From Setoptus koraiensis (taxonomy: Eukaryota > Arthropoda): 64,000 nt of DNA. Position numbers and translations under genes: made by a program. Shown piece by piece: positions 15,601 through 25,752 of this stretch. The notes under the pieces were generated by a model. That model saw only the letters and a program-made list of their open reading frames with translations. It was not told the DNA's origin and ran no database searches. Location of the stretch: contig CM106585.1 in NCBI GenBank assembly GCA_048013815.1, positions 18,476,001 through 18,540,000 of the forward strand, in the 5' to 3' direction. Numbering within the stretch: the first letter of the stretch is position 1; every line of letters starts with the position of its first letter.

Positions 15601-18600
15601 ACATAGAGAGACAAGTAATTGCATTTTGAATATAACACCCTTTATTGATTGATACATGGGCCATATAACTGCCAATTGTGCGAGTAATCGATTTAACATT
15701 AACATTGCATGTTATTGCAGTAGATTATTATTCTTATCTTTTCATGACTATCATCATGGGCCACGGAAAGAGAGTGAAAATAGTCGAGATCGAAGTACAA
15801 ACTCACAAGGCAGTCGAAGGCAGCGACTGGCAAGCTGGCTGCTAGCGAGACGATAGAGAAACAGCGGTGAGTCAGTGCCGATGATGATTTATGTCTGCTA
15901 ATAAGCGAACAACCTGTTTCATTGGATTGTGTTCGTCATTTTGTAACTGTTTTCGTGTAACTGTTATTGTTGCCGTTGTCTATTTGTTGTCGCTCGCAAC
16001 AACAACAACAACAGCCAGCGCCGTGTGTGATAACGGTAATTATCACCACTATCAGTGGATCGGGCTTATTTAGTTAGTCGTCGTTGTTGATTTTATCCTA
16101 TCAGCTCATAAAATATGCATAGAGTGTCGTTGTTTACGAGCGGCCCGAGCATGTAATCCGAGCCGCTTTGCACACGCTCTCACAGCACCGACTCATATGC
16201 TGCCCCCCAGTGATCGTGACTGGACCCAGATAATGGCAAGCATCTAGACACAATATCTGGCAATATTATTACTGTAACATTATCACTGTGGGCAATGTTG
16301 TAGCGGCTTGTAGCGGCTTGTATCGGCGACTAAATCACAGCCGTCGATGGCGAGCGACGCAGGCTGTGATTTGGTCGACTCGCAACCAGTAGGCCAGTGG
16401 TGAGCGGTTTTGCGGAGAGCCGAGTCGCAACAATAGTGACCATGACTGTCGTTGCGACTCTCACTCTAACGAGAGCAGTTTGTTGCCGTATGCGAGCCTT
16501 TATGGGCTGCAGCCAGCAACGCTGGCCCGCCATGCCAGCAATTACGGCCGATACAACAGATACAACCGATACACCAGAGGGTTGTGTGAGGCCTGGCCAA
16601 TCAGGCCGGCGAGTTTTATTTGTTTTGCTCTAAATAGCCGATGGCGTTGAGCCTTACCGTCCAGAGGAAACGAGCGCAGCAACTTGTTTGCGAGCATCTT
16701 GCCCTATTGCCGGCCTATCACTGACTGGCTGACGCCGGGCCAATATCGTCATGTCGTGGCGACTGAGCCATCAACAAACAACCACTAATTAGCAACCGTG
16801 CCGACTGTGCGATTGGCGCGCATTGTTGTTGTGCCTTGTGACTGGCATACAAATGGGCATCGTGCAACTAATCTGGCCCAGCAATCATCCGCGGATCATT
16901 ATTTGGCCAGCAGTGTATGACAATTATGCTAATGAACGGCCCGACGACTCGTATCTCGCCAGCCAGCCAGCCAAATAAACGAGCCGAGCCGAGCGACAAA
17001 CGAGCCGCGCAACGAACCAGCCGGCTCAAGGATTCGAAGGCGAACAGGCAGGGGCCGGCGTTATCTCTGATTGATTCAATCAGGCGTGTTGTGGCTGCAA
17101 GGAAGGTGATAAGAACCGAGCGGCCAAATTAGCCAGGTCGGGCACGTACCAGCGACTACTGTTTTGCCGGCCGCCGCCAGGGCAATTGTTACAGCACTGG
17201 CTGGCTGGCCCGTATTGCATTGGCAGGCGCATTTCGAACACGATAAATGATAAATGAATTATCGTAAACACTGGTTGTGCACCTGTCGTTGTTGCCGCTG
17301 ATTTTAAACTCGCCAAAATCACTCTCTCGTGATCAGCAGCGCACCGCCCCTGCAGCCGATATCTGCTGGCCGACAAGTGCGCTGCTGTTGCCGTTGTTGA
17401 TGTCGTTGTTGTAAATTAGTGCATCGTAGTGATACTAATTACCACATTACTGCCAGCGCCGGCGATGTGTTGTTGTTGTTGGCGTTGTTGTCGTTGTTGT
17501 TGCTGGCGTTGCTGTTGTTGGCGTTGTTGTTGTTGTTGTTGCTGGCGTTGCTGTTGTTGTTGCTGGCGTTGTTGCGATCGGCAGCGGCATATCATTAGAC
17601 GGCGGAGTGCGTTCCTTGGCAACGGCCTCGCAAACAGAATATCCATCTCACTCTCGCTCTGCGATGATATTTGTATCGTGTGTTTGCTCGGTCGGCCGGT
17701 GCCTTAGGCAACTTTGTTTCGCTGCACTACGATATCGGCACTGCAATATCACCGCAGTCCGACGGGCAACCTGCGCATGCTGGCAGCTACATGCGAATTC
17801 GCCGACCGACTGGCCGACTTGCGATCTGCAATTCAATTGTTGTTATTTTGCATTCCGCTCGATCGCGATCGGCCGTTGCGTTCTCTCGCGAGACTCTCCA
17901 CACTCTGGAGTCCAGAGATGGGGCCGGCTCTCGCGCCGGGATCTCACCGGGCTCACACATCGGACTCTCAGCATCGGCAGGAATCAACGGAACAAGCACG
18001 TCGGCCGAACTTGTCGGCCGACACCCGACGGCACCTTGCGCATTGGGTGTCCGCTCGTTGTGCGATACTCGTCTTGCCTGGCCAACTCTGGCCAACTCTC
18101 GCCAACTGGCCACTCCAGACTCTGCAGTCCGGAGACGCTACACGCCGACCGACAACCTTACCTGCAACCTGCCAGTGCGACCAGTGCGGCCAGTGCGACC
18201 AGTCCGGCCGGTCGTGTGCTAACAAATGCAGTTAGGCGATGGCGGTGTTGCCATTGCGGCATTGTGATGGCAGCTTGGCGAATGTGAGCACCGCGAATGC
18301 AATTGGGCTTGCAACGGGCTAATGAGCTGCAATCAGCAGCAGTAGTCGGTATCAGGTGGTTGGAGTGCGTGCAAGTGGGCACAGCAACAAGTGGAGGCCT
18401 GATCATTATCATAATGGTTATGCAATTATGCAAATCATGATGGTCATCCGCACCGCGCATTCCATGGCAAGCCAGTGGCGGCCGTGTTGCGTGCTCACTC
18501 ACATGTTACACACACACACATTGGGCAGTAACATGTGAGCTCTCTTAGTGTATTATTATAATTGTGAATTCAATTTGAGAATAATCAATTTATTGCTCAT

Positions 18601-21600
18601 GTTGTCTGTCTGCTTGATTACAGACGATTCTGGTCGCCGTGTCTGGCATAAATTATTCTCGTCTCAAATGGACGAAACTGTAAAGGCAAAAATGTGAAAG
18701 CGAATGCGAGCTGCACACTGTGATGATCCGATCTGTGTGATCTTGAAACTGTCGGCAAAACGACCGGCCGACAGCTCGAACAATCGGCTCGTCCGACACA
18801 ACCGGCTCGATGGCCAATCCGAACGACGGCCGATCCAAACGACGTCCGCAACAACCATTAGGCCCGCTAATGATACCAGCGCGCACAATGTGTACATAAT
18901 CAACCGCAAATTAGGCAACACGTACACCGGGCCCCGGTGATAATCCGAGAAGCGTCGGCCGCCCGTTTGTCAGCAACGTCGACACAGTGTCGCCATCGGG
19001 TCTAATTAACGGCCGACACGAACTAATATCAATTTTGATGTCTCTATCTGTGTACGATTAACTAATTCTAATTCTGATTCTCCCCTCTTTTCATTATCGT
19101 CTTCATTTAACATTTAACGTTGTTATTGTTATGCTTGTTGCGATTGTTGCAACTGCTCCAACTGACAACAACCGCGCCATTGTTCAACTGTCATCGCGCA
19201 ATTAATTACCAACTGTTACATATTGGCCGCATACATGCACTGCATTGTTTTGGCTGGCTTGTTTGTACTCTGGCTGGCGTGTGGTTCGCCCAAACTCATC
19301 ATCATCATCTTGACATCGATCCGACAAAAACCACCACCAACAAACAGCTGCTACTAATGGTTCAAGTTCAACAGGCAACGGCCAACAGCAACAGTCAACC
19401 ACCAGTCTGCCATTAACGCAATCGCCATCATCAATTAGCGGCACACCCATTAATCAACGCAACAACAACAACAACAACAATGGTAATAATAAGCCAGACA
19501 CCACCTTAGCCATAACCGTGATCACGGGCAACAACACTGGCGGTTACGACAACGTCATACAACAGGCAGCAACTACAACAAACAACAAGAGCGTTGCTGT
19601 CAAAAAATCCGACTCAACATCGCCCCAATCACCCTTGCCGGCCAATATGTCGCCCACAAACAACAACAACAACAGGCCATTATTGTCCGACTACAACCAA
19701 TCAAATCTGGCCAACCAAATATGGCAGCCAAACTCGAGCGGCAACAACAATCAAGATCAAGAAAACAATGACACCAACAACGGCGCACAAAACAACCAAT
19801 TTGCTAATAATAGAGACTATTGTCAGCCCAGCAAAACGAGACATCTCTATTGGAATTACACAAGACGCGGCTACACCAACACCCAAAAGTGTCCCCCGGG
19901 CTCCATTGGCCGCGTCGAGTGGCAATGCGATTACAACGAGGTGAAATTTGTGCCCCAAACAGGACCCGACTACACTGATTGCAAATCAATTTGGCTGGAC
20001 AATTTGGAGTCGCAATTGTTGATGGCGCTGGCTGGCAGCAGCAACAACAACGGACTACAACAACAATATCAGCACAGACAACAGTGGCTCAATTCATTGA
20101 CAAAGCTCACGGGCGAACTGGCCATGATGACCAAAACAAAGGAATTGTTTAGCGATGATCTCAGACGGATCAGCGTTATTATATCACAGCTGGTGGCCAG
20201 CCTGGGCAGACAATCGTCAATGTCGTGGCCGACAATGCAATCAATTGATAGCATTCAATATAGAGAGGATCAATTGTATATGAGCCAATTGCTGGCTCAT
20301 GTGGCCGACACAATATCCGGCCTGCTGGACAATGTTCAAAAGTACGCCTGGAACGATTTGCGCCCATTAGAAAAACGATTGAGTGTGGCCAATAAACTGA
20401 TGGACAATCTCAAAGATTGCGCCCTATTGTTGGCCGCACACACCAGACAGGACTCTAAATGGATTATGGCCAAGCAAAATGTTTTAGTTGCCATCTATGT
20501 GATAGATCTGAATAACAGACAACAACAGCTAACAATAAACGCCCAATCTGGCCTCAAGTTCCCCCAGGCGGACGACGCAATGGACTTGGGCCCGTGGTCG
20601 AGCTTAATCGAGCACGAATCCGTACAGATTCCGGCCGCGGTGCTGGCCGATGTGGCCGTCCACGGTAAGTGGCCAGCTCGTTGTAGACGACTCAATGAGC
20701 GTCTCTCACACCGATCAACATTGGTCGCAATTCTCACCATGATGACCTCTGACAATAATCAACTCGATAACAACAATCAATTAATTATGTTTCTCGTTTT
20801 CTTCGTTTCGTTGAATGTTTCGTTAATGGCACAGGAATGTCACGCATAGTATTTATCGCCTTCAATAGAATTGAGGAATATTTGCGTCCGGATAAATTTG
20901 ATCATTTTCAACTGTTGACCACAACAGGCAGCCAGTCGACCATTGTGTCGCTTAGATCGCCCGTAATAGGTAAGTTGGCAGTTGCAAGTTTTGTTTTCTT
21001 TAGCTCGCTTCTTTTGTTGTTCGCCTATGTTATTATCACAGCGGTTGGCCCATGGTGATGGTGGCTGCACAAAAGAATGTTTCTCTTAACGGGTGCAACA
21101 TTGCGTAATCACATCCAAAAATAACAACAGCGAGGAGGATTGTTCATTATTATTATTATTTATACAATCGGCCGTTTATACAAGACGCCAGACAGTCTTG
21201 CAAGTTGCAACTGCCACACAATTCAGTCGGTTGCGCAACCATTGCAACTTGCAAGTGTCCGGTCGCGAGGCGCCCTCGGATGGACCAGCAAACAGCGACA
21301 AGCAACGACGACGGTGCCATGCCGGGCAACTTGTACTTTTGACACGAGTCGATATGATACGGCTCGAGGCGCTTGTGTGATGGCACAATGAGCGCCATTG
21401 TGTCCATTGTTTGTGAGATCACTTGTTTCAGGTGGCCGTCGCAATCAAGCCGGCATTGCAACAAATAATTGAGCGGCTAAATACCAACAACTGCGATGGA
21501 TGCCCACTGTCATGCGAATCGAGTCCGCTGGTCGAACGCCGCTGCCCATTGTCGACGCAACAATTCTCGCCAGATTTGCGCCAGATTCTGGCCGATTCTG

Positions 21601-24254
21601 GCCCACTCTGGTGCGGTCGACGGGCCGTACTTTCATTGACATCTGTTACAAAAGAGCAATATTGTTGCCATGATTGATCTATTTGTTAGCAGCTCGATTG
21701 TCCGGCGATGAGGTACGACAGCATCACGGTGGTTTTGTTCATCAATGCCGCGCCAATTGAATAGATCAGCGGTTGGTCAGCAGCATGTGATCCATCATAA
21801 CTTGAAGGACGAAAGTGTTGTCGCGCCCCCTCCGCCGAGTGCCCTGTTGAATGTCCGCACTTTGTTCGGGGTCCAATTGTGTGACCACTTGATAATGATT
21901 ATCGACTGATCATTGTATTTGATGTGTGCAGCAACAATGGCTTGATTGCCAGGCACGTCATATGACGTTGATCTAATTTACTTCAGCTATCACACAGCCA
22001 CGACCAATGGCAACCGGCCGAAAAGTGATTGCATTAGTTACCATCGCCATCCTCATCATGACAGCTAATGAGACTAATGTGATTCCTCTTCACTGAATAC
22101 ACTACTCACTAACAGATGAGATATTCCGCCACCAAAATAACTAAATAGTTGGCTTGATTGATCGCCACTTGATCGTCGTCATTGTGTGCCAATGTTCTTG
22201 TTGGTCCCCGAACATCGTTCAAATCAAATTGCTGATTGTTGACGCATTGCGAGCAGCATCCAGAATTAGACACAACTGTAACACAACAACAACAACAACA
22301 ATGACAACAACAACAACAACAAATTCACTAATTTAACCATCTCTTTGCTCTCTGTCCGTCTGTCCCCAATCAATCATTAGGTGCTTTCTCTTATGGCCCA
22401 GACAGCTATTTAGCTGCGCAACAAGATGGCACTTTGCCGGATCGGGCCATCGCCAAGTCGCTTTTGTTACCCCCTTTAGTCCAGTCTATAACTATCAATT
22501 TTAAGAATATCCATCAGCTTCAGCAAAGGTGCTCGGCGTGGCCAATAATCACACCAGCAAGCGCTGCCAACAACAACAATAATGGAAACAACAACAATTT
22601 CAATGGGGCTTCATCGCCATCATGCTGGCTAGATTGGTCCAATTCAACAAATTATGTTTGTAAATGTGATCACTTTTCCTACTTCAGTCTGTTGTCCGAC
22701 TCCATAATTGGCATCAATTCAGGTCCCGATGGACAACCGTCGACAACAACAACAAACGGTGCCAATACCCTGTTGCCAGATGCAACTGCCATGGACAATA
22801 CGCTGCAACTATCTAATTATCCGCAACAATCCAGTAGTGTCGGCAACACTGTCAATGGCCAGGAACAATCTCAGCTCAATTCTGCCGATCCCACCAATTT
22901 GGCAAAATCCATTATGAACGGACTGAGACCGGCAACGGCAACAACAACCAATACAACAAGCTGGTTCATGGTGCTCATAATACTGTTGGTGTCCGTCGTT
23001 GTTTTGTTTGTTATATTGTTCCTCATAGGAGCCAACTCAAACAACCTGAATCTATTCAATAGTATTGGTATAATATCAAACAACAAAAATAACGGCAATA
23101 ATGGCGACAATCAGTCTAGGCGGTTTTGTGGGGCTCTAATAGGCCACGGACTGAGCGTTGGCTCATCGTCCAATGGCAGCAACGCACCAACAACCGGTCC
23201 GATTATACCCAGCAGCAATAGCAGTGTTGGCACTAATCAAACCGGTCAATCACCGTTGGGTGCCACTATAATTGGTTCAATGGGACTAAATACCACCGTT
23301 AATGGTACAATTTTGGGCCTGAACACTCAGACTAATCGCCATACACAAAAGCAAATTAGTGAGCTGGCCTCTTCGAATCATTTGAACCTGGCCCCGTCCT
23401 CATCGGCAAGATTGTTTGGTCATTTGTATTGGCTGAGACCCTCTTATTGGCTCAACAGATCCAAACAACATCATCACCATAATCATCACGTTATCAACAA
23501 TGGATTAATTCATCATGCTGGCGGTGTCAATTCTCACCTCAATCAGGCCTCCTCCAATATGTCTTTCAAAACGCATCCATTCCAAAACGGTTACGGCATT
23601 AGCGGCTCTGGCGCTCATCATCACCATCACAACACCATGAGACAGCATCAGCATTCTCATTTACCTATGCAAGCGCCCTCATCGTCAACTTCCTCTTACA
23701 TGTCCTCGTCGGTTTATTACGAAGAAATCGGGCCCAGTACTGCCACTACTATAACAAGTGGCACTGGGGCCAGTTTAATACCTAATCCACATCACACATT
23801 GCTGGCCAATGCAACCCCTGGACAGCCCACAAAAACTACACTTGTTGATCTGTCCAAAATGCCAACTACTACTATTATAAACACTGGCCTATTGTCAGAT
23901 CCTAACCCACTTACATTACATCATTCATCGTCTAATAACAATAACTTGGTTCATTCATCGTGGTCGGCCTCCTATGCTCTCAGTCCCCAACAACAGCAAC
24001 AACATCAGTCAGCTTATGGTACAGCATGTCAGCGCAATGATCTCACCAATAACGGCAATAACGGCAATGGCTCCACATTACATAACTCTGCCAGACACCA
24101 TTTGTTTCAAGCTTCGACAAATCCTTCGTCAGCTTATAAATCGTCGCCCACAATGCATCATCAACAAATAAGCGATTATAAATGCCGGGTGTATCAACCT
24201 GCTGATGGAGACAATCAGCATCAACATTACAACATGCACAACCGACATTTTTGA
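663..24254 (+). CDS. Cirl: Latrophilin/CIRL-like adhesion receptor with a single membrane segment (no 7TM domain)
   Basis: My model joins exons 663-852, 2468-2660, 4913-4988, 8686-8716, 19348-20664, 20835-20969 and 22381-24254. Every junction has GT..AG and matching phase, and the 3816-nt sum is exactly 1272 codons. Domains: signal peptide (~1-27); SUEL/galactose-binding lectin (~72-161, with VRANYGRFS, ICN, VNCMS and FGDPCP as in latrophilins); Asn/Gln/Ser/Thr-rich linker; HRM hormone-receptor motif (~321-376, HLYWNYTRRG and CPPGSIGRVEWQC); GAIN region (~385-695); GPS (C698..W, then C741-x-C743-x-H745-F-S). After an ~87-residue Ser/Thr/Asn linker comes one hydrophobic helix (~842-866) and a ~405-residue Asn/His/Ser-rich tail. 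Latrophilins are neuronal and mechanosensory adhesion GPCRs; this one lacks any 7TM sequence. The weakest boundary is the exon 5 acceptor (19347/19348), with 19372 as an in-phase alternative. Three minus-strand genes lie in intron 4. Confidence 0.82.
10343..10364. repeat. Alternating inverted repeat (ACTCTCGA type)
   Basis: actctcga (10343-10350), c, tcgagagt (10352-10359) is a palindrome with a one-base centre. It overlaps a second palindrome, tcgaga, g, tctcga (10352-10364). It is nearly identical in design and sequence to 45923-45944. Confidence 0.7.
11334..11365. repeat. Inverted repeat, 12-bp arms, 8-nt loop
   Basis: The arms catttgatatat (11334-11345) and atatatcaaatg (11354-11365) are perfectly complementary. 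A direct copy of the arm core (atttgatatat) lies 5' at about 11318-11328, making a three-copy arrangement. It sits inside intron 4 of the latrophilin-like gene, ~350 bp beyond the 3' end of the nested gene ending at 11710. Confidence 0.7.
11670..11675 (-). terminator. Polyadenylation signal of nested secreted-protein gene A
   Basis: TTTATT on the + strand reads AATAAA on the minus strand, about 35 nt past the stop of the gene at 11710-12441. Position and sequence fit a canonical polyA signal. Confidence 0.5.
11710..12441 (-). CDS. Small secreted protein, unrecognised family (copy A)
   Basis: A single-exon gene of 243 aa. The frame is open 63 nt further upstream, but I start at the Met at 12439-12441 because it gives a clean signal peptide (MNSQIFAVVTMVLVMSS...RG before QGRSQAQ) matching copies B and C. 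The mature protein has three Cys (in DELCAP, MMCKLID and KDC) and shares with its paralogues W-P-R-[RK]-M-M-x-V-L-Q, GLPSS-x-KID, ELC-x-PLRSDKGFNYE, ET-NPTVGPLYTATMMCKLIDAT and a C-terminal NWPYP. I do not recognise the family and see no catalytic motif; predicted mostly helical, soluble and extracellular. It is transcribed opposite to the receptor whose intron contains it, as the downstream-most of three tandem copies. Lineage-specific tandem secreted proteins may be salivary, cuticular or defence products, but nothing here decides that. Confidence 0.8.
   Translation of the reverse strand: MNSQIFAVVTMVLVMSSCSAVVRGQGRSQAQVDKIGKAMEKWYQEWKLGPNLKQSLSLGGEAETQRKEKHWPRRMMAVLQVATGLPSSSKIDVKQVARVASGLKYNNLEVQQEFLANVKRFLSRSFTYKDQRNDLDKFDSARDELCAPLRSDKGFNYEQAFTELVLATLEEDVYHGKFIELMVETNPTVGPLYTATMMCKLIDATSVEFGPQKDCTLQFSDSVDDLLANWPYPEIVYIPASAL
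12604..12720 (-). promoter_or_regulatory. Two CTAAAAATAG elements upstream of copy A
   Basis: The + strand has CTATTTTTAG at 12604-12613 and again at 12711-12720; read in the direction of gene A these are CTAAAAATAG, ~165 and ~270 bp upstream of its ATG. Both are flanked by aaacttgg. The second corresponds base for base in context to the element at 13937 upstream of copy B. CTAAAAATAG fits the MEF2 consensus (YTA-W4-TAR) and also resembles an off-consensus TATA box; which role applies is unknown. Confidence 0.5.
13042..13773 (-). CDS. Small secreted protein, unrecognised family (copy B)
   Basis: A single-exon gene of 243 aa starting MKYFHWIFATAAIVTVVSLS, an unambiguous signal peptide ending near GVRG before QDRSLAQLDQI. 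It shares with copy A the blocks ERWF, KRWPRKMM-x-VLQ, GLPSSGKID, KELCGPLRSDKGFNYE, NPTVGPLYTATMMCKLIDATSVECGP and a final HWPYP. The extra Cys residues in ECGPKTEC suggest a disulphide not evident in copy A. It lies 600 bp upstream of copy A in the same orientation. ~150 bp of its 5' flank (about 13860-14050) resembles the 5' flank of copy A (about 12620-12840), so whole transcription units were duplicated, not only coding sequence. Function unknown. Confidence 0.82.
   Translation of the reverse strand: MKYFHWIFATAAIVTVVSLSSCVGVRGQDRSLAQLDQISKELERWFQVPRRSGQKLKPSLRNDLASDADKQSNEKRWPRKMMRVLQVISGLPSSGKIDLEHVKRIAAGVKSNNLSAQQEFIANIKGFLFLFRSFSPNDKQNYSNRFDGLKKELCGPLRSDKGFNYERAITELVQASLEEGHGEDHFIENIVETNPTVGPLYTATMMCKLIDATSVECGPKTECRLDYPENADDLLAHWPYPAN
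13937..13946 (-). promoter_or_regulatory. CTAAAAATAG element upstream of copy B
   Basis: CTATTTTTAG on the + strand reads CTAAAAATAG toward gene B, ~165 bp 5' of its ATG. The context gaaacttggta on one side and gacc on the other repeats at copy A and, reversed, at copy D (24903). Confidence 0.5.
14053..14058 (-). terminator. Polyadenylation signal of nested secreted-protein gene C
   Basis: TTTATT on the + strand gives AATAAA on the minus strand about 48 nt past the stop at 14106. The position suits polyA signalling for copy C. Confidence 0.45.
14106..14801 (-). CDS. Small secreted protein, unrecognised family (copy C)
   Basis: A single-exon gene of 231 aa. I start at the Met at 14799-14801, giving a signal peptide (MKAIGITSLTHTMAMMLIM...LASG) before QEQSLAQVEQI. 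It is the most diverged of the three nested copies but retains EEWF, NHWPRPIMKVLQ, APSSKVDLEKV, ELCAPLRSD-x-HFNF, FIENNVESD, TIGPLYMAVMLC and VIDD. The C terminus ends in a short Pro/Gly stretch instead of the WPYP ending of copies A and B. It lies 330 bp upstream of copy B, same strand, also inside intron 4 of the receptor gene. A related box (CCAAAAATAG) lies ~190 bp upstream at 14994-15003 but in the opposite orientation. Family and function unrecognised. Confidence 0.8.
   Translation of the reverse strand: MKAIGITSLTHTMAMMLIMSQCCLLASGQEQSLAQVEQIRKALEEWFGSEKNLAGSLRTCVHIFIDDAERQSNENHWPRPIMKVLQEATGVAPSSKVDLEKVARITSGLKQNKLLEQVEFLQNIRPFMKGKWQHRNEQEQSVAFLRQKEELCAPLRSDIHFNFKQAISDLIKFTLREDVYRKHFIENNVESDRTIGPLYMAVMLCSVIDDLPPHYNELLGLPKTAAGRVPG
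17461..17572. repeat. Imperfect (GTT/GCT/GGC) triplet repeat
   Basis: A run of GTTGTT, GCTGGC and GTTGGC triplets, read on the minus strand as CAA/CAG/CGC. It can be translated as Gln/Arg-rich on that strand, but no splice or start context supports coding. It lies in intron 4 of the receptor gene. Confidence 0.7.
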
Positions 24255-24498
24255 TGATTGTTGTCTACTTTAATTATTGACACAAATGATGATCTTGTGT
24301 CACAAGATATATGATGATTGTGATGCAACCAACTGTGATACATTATCTAAATTAGAACTATAGTGGTAAAGGACAATGAGCCAACTAATTCAATAATTGT
24401 ATATAAAGTGTAGAAGTAGACGCATTGTTGACTTCTTCACTGTTGCCATTGAGTTGTTTACAGTTAGCACTACCAAAGGCTAACTATACATTGGCCAA

Positions 24499-24504
24499 AA
24501 TAAA
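24499..24504 (+). terminator. Candidate polyadenylation signal of the latrophilin-like gene
   Basis: AATAAA lies 245 nt past the receptor's stop codon; further AATAAA copies are at 24545 and 24601. Any of them could end the transcript. The interval 24255-24900 otherwise holds nothing recognisable and is presumed 3' UTR and spacer. Confidence 0.4.
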
Positions 24505-24902
24505 GGAAAGCTCAACAGCAAGACAACATCATCATGTAATTTAGAAATAAATTGGTAGTGCTGTGTGATCTCATTTTCGTTCACTACAAAACAACTCACA
24601 AATAAACAAACCAACAATTCAGATGATCATCAATTGTATCAATCCTAACAAGACCAGCGAAACAATATAGATCCGACATTTTATGCGAGTTTTGTATGTA
24701 CATAATATATTTGTTAGTATTACATTTGAAATAAAAGTGCACAACTTTTTCACCGTCTGTGTTTTTCGCAAACTTTTTCTTACGTATTTAACATTGGCTA
24801 AGTTGATATTGCTAATGGCATTCTATTTTCGGGCTATCACTTCTCATACTGGAAACTGTTCAATATTCGACAGTAGACTGAATACTCCTGCGTAGTAACA
24901 GT

Positions 24903-24911
24903 CTAAAATAG
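24903..24911 (+). promoter_or_regulatory. CTAAAATAG element upstream of copy D
   Basis: gtCTAAAATAGtaccaa, one A shorter than the element at copies A, B and the 36.5-kb gene, ~160 bp upstream of the ATG at 25069 and in the same orientation relative to the gene. The matching flank (gtacc, then tccagat further on) shows it descends from the same duplicated 5' region. Confidence 0.45.
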
Positions 24912-25068
24912 TACCAATCATTCGCTTGTTTGCAATTCATCAATCCAGATATTTGACTGAGTTGCCTTTCAATTCGTCTCTCAGTATAACGAAAGACGTT
25001 CAGACGAACGGTAGAGGATCTAATTTGCAAAAATCAACTGTCTCAATAGGGCTTGGCAAAATCGCAAA

Positions 25069-25752
25069 ATGAAGTCGTCAATTACCAATAGTTTGGTTGT
25101 TGTGGCTATCGTTATTACCATGAGCTGTTTCTCAGGAAAGGTAACTGGACAGAAATGATCTCTAGCTCAAGTAGAGGAGATAAGAGAAGCACTGGAAGAA
25201 TGGTATAAAAAGGAGAGGAACTTTTTCGGAAGTTTACAGAGTATTTTCGGTACTGATGCAGAGAAGCAAATACATGAAAATCATTGGCCCAAAGAGCTGA
25301 TGAAAGTGCTGCAAGTAGCCATAGGATTGCCGCCATCGAGCCGAATCGATTTGAGAGAAGTTTCTCGCATTACTACCGGTCTGCAGGAAGGTAACTTGGT
25401 GATAGAATTAGCATCTCTGCGAAATATCAGGCAATTTTCAGAGCATGAAAATGAAAGGGGCACGCTGGAAGCATTCGGCAAACAAAGAGACAAATTGTGT
25501 GGATCTCTGAGATCGGATAGCCACTTTAACTTCCAACAGGCCTTCAGTTATCTTAAACAATTCACTGAGGAGGAAAATGTTAGCTATAGAGATTTCATCG
25601 AGACTAATGTTCACACCGATCCTACTATCAGACCACTTAATTCGGCCGCAATGATTTGCGCCCTTCTCGATACAATGTCCTCAGTACATACTTCAGTGAA
25701 AGAATTGTCGAGACAGATTAAGCTACTGGACTACTATGTTCCGCCCCAATGA
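25069..25752 (+). pseudogene. Secreted-protein family copy D, interrupted by TGA after the signal peptide
   Basis: ATG at 25069 opens a signal peptide (MKSSITNSLVVVAIVITMS...VTGQK) followed at 25156-25158 by TGA, then an uninterrupted frame SLAQVEEIREALEEWY... to the stop at 25750. The paralogues read GQDRSLAQ and GQEQSLAQ here, so the TGA replaces the Arg/Gln codon; CGA to TGA would be a single transition. The rest (198 codons) keeps HWPKELMKVLQVA, GLPPSSRIDL, KLCGSLRSD-x-HFNF, FIETNV and the Cys of MICALLD, with no other damage. Either a young pseudogene, an allele or sequencing error, or a case of stop readthrough; the base context after TGA (TCT) is not the known leaky CTA. It lies 0.8 kb 3' of the receptor gene, same strand. 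Confidence 0.75.

Larger units (their letters stand above)
8717..19347 (+). other. 10.6-kb fourth intron of the latrophilin-like gene
   Basis: The flanking exon ends are in phase (phase 1). Besides the three nested minus-strand genes I see no further convincing exons. From ~9.9 kb the intron becomes GC-rich with many TGGCCA/GGCCGGCC-type palindromes, unlike the AT-rich first three introns. Many open frames of 60-226 codons here (for example 17607-18287) have simple-repeat or compositionally biased products and overlap on all frames, so I reject them. Regulatory content is likely but cannot be read directly. Confidence 0.55.

Noticed and set aside
17607-18287. 226-codon open frame with overlapping long frames on both strands
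   Set aside because: GC-rich DNA depleted in stops; the Arg/Ser/Cys-rich product has no recognisable pattern.
24255-25068. Possible hidden 7TM exons downstream of the latrophilin-like last exon
   Set aside because: No frame carries repeated hydrophobic helices or adhesion-GPCR motifs; the stop is followed by several AATAAA signals and then by copy D.
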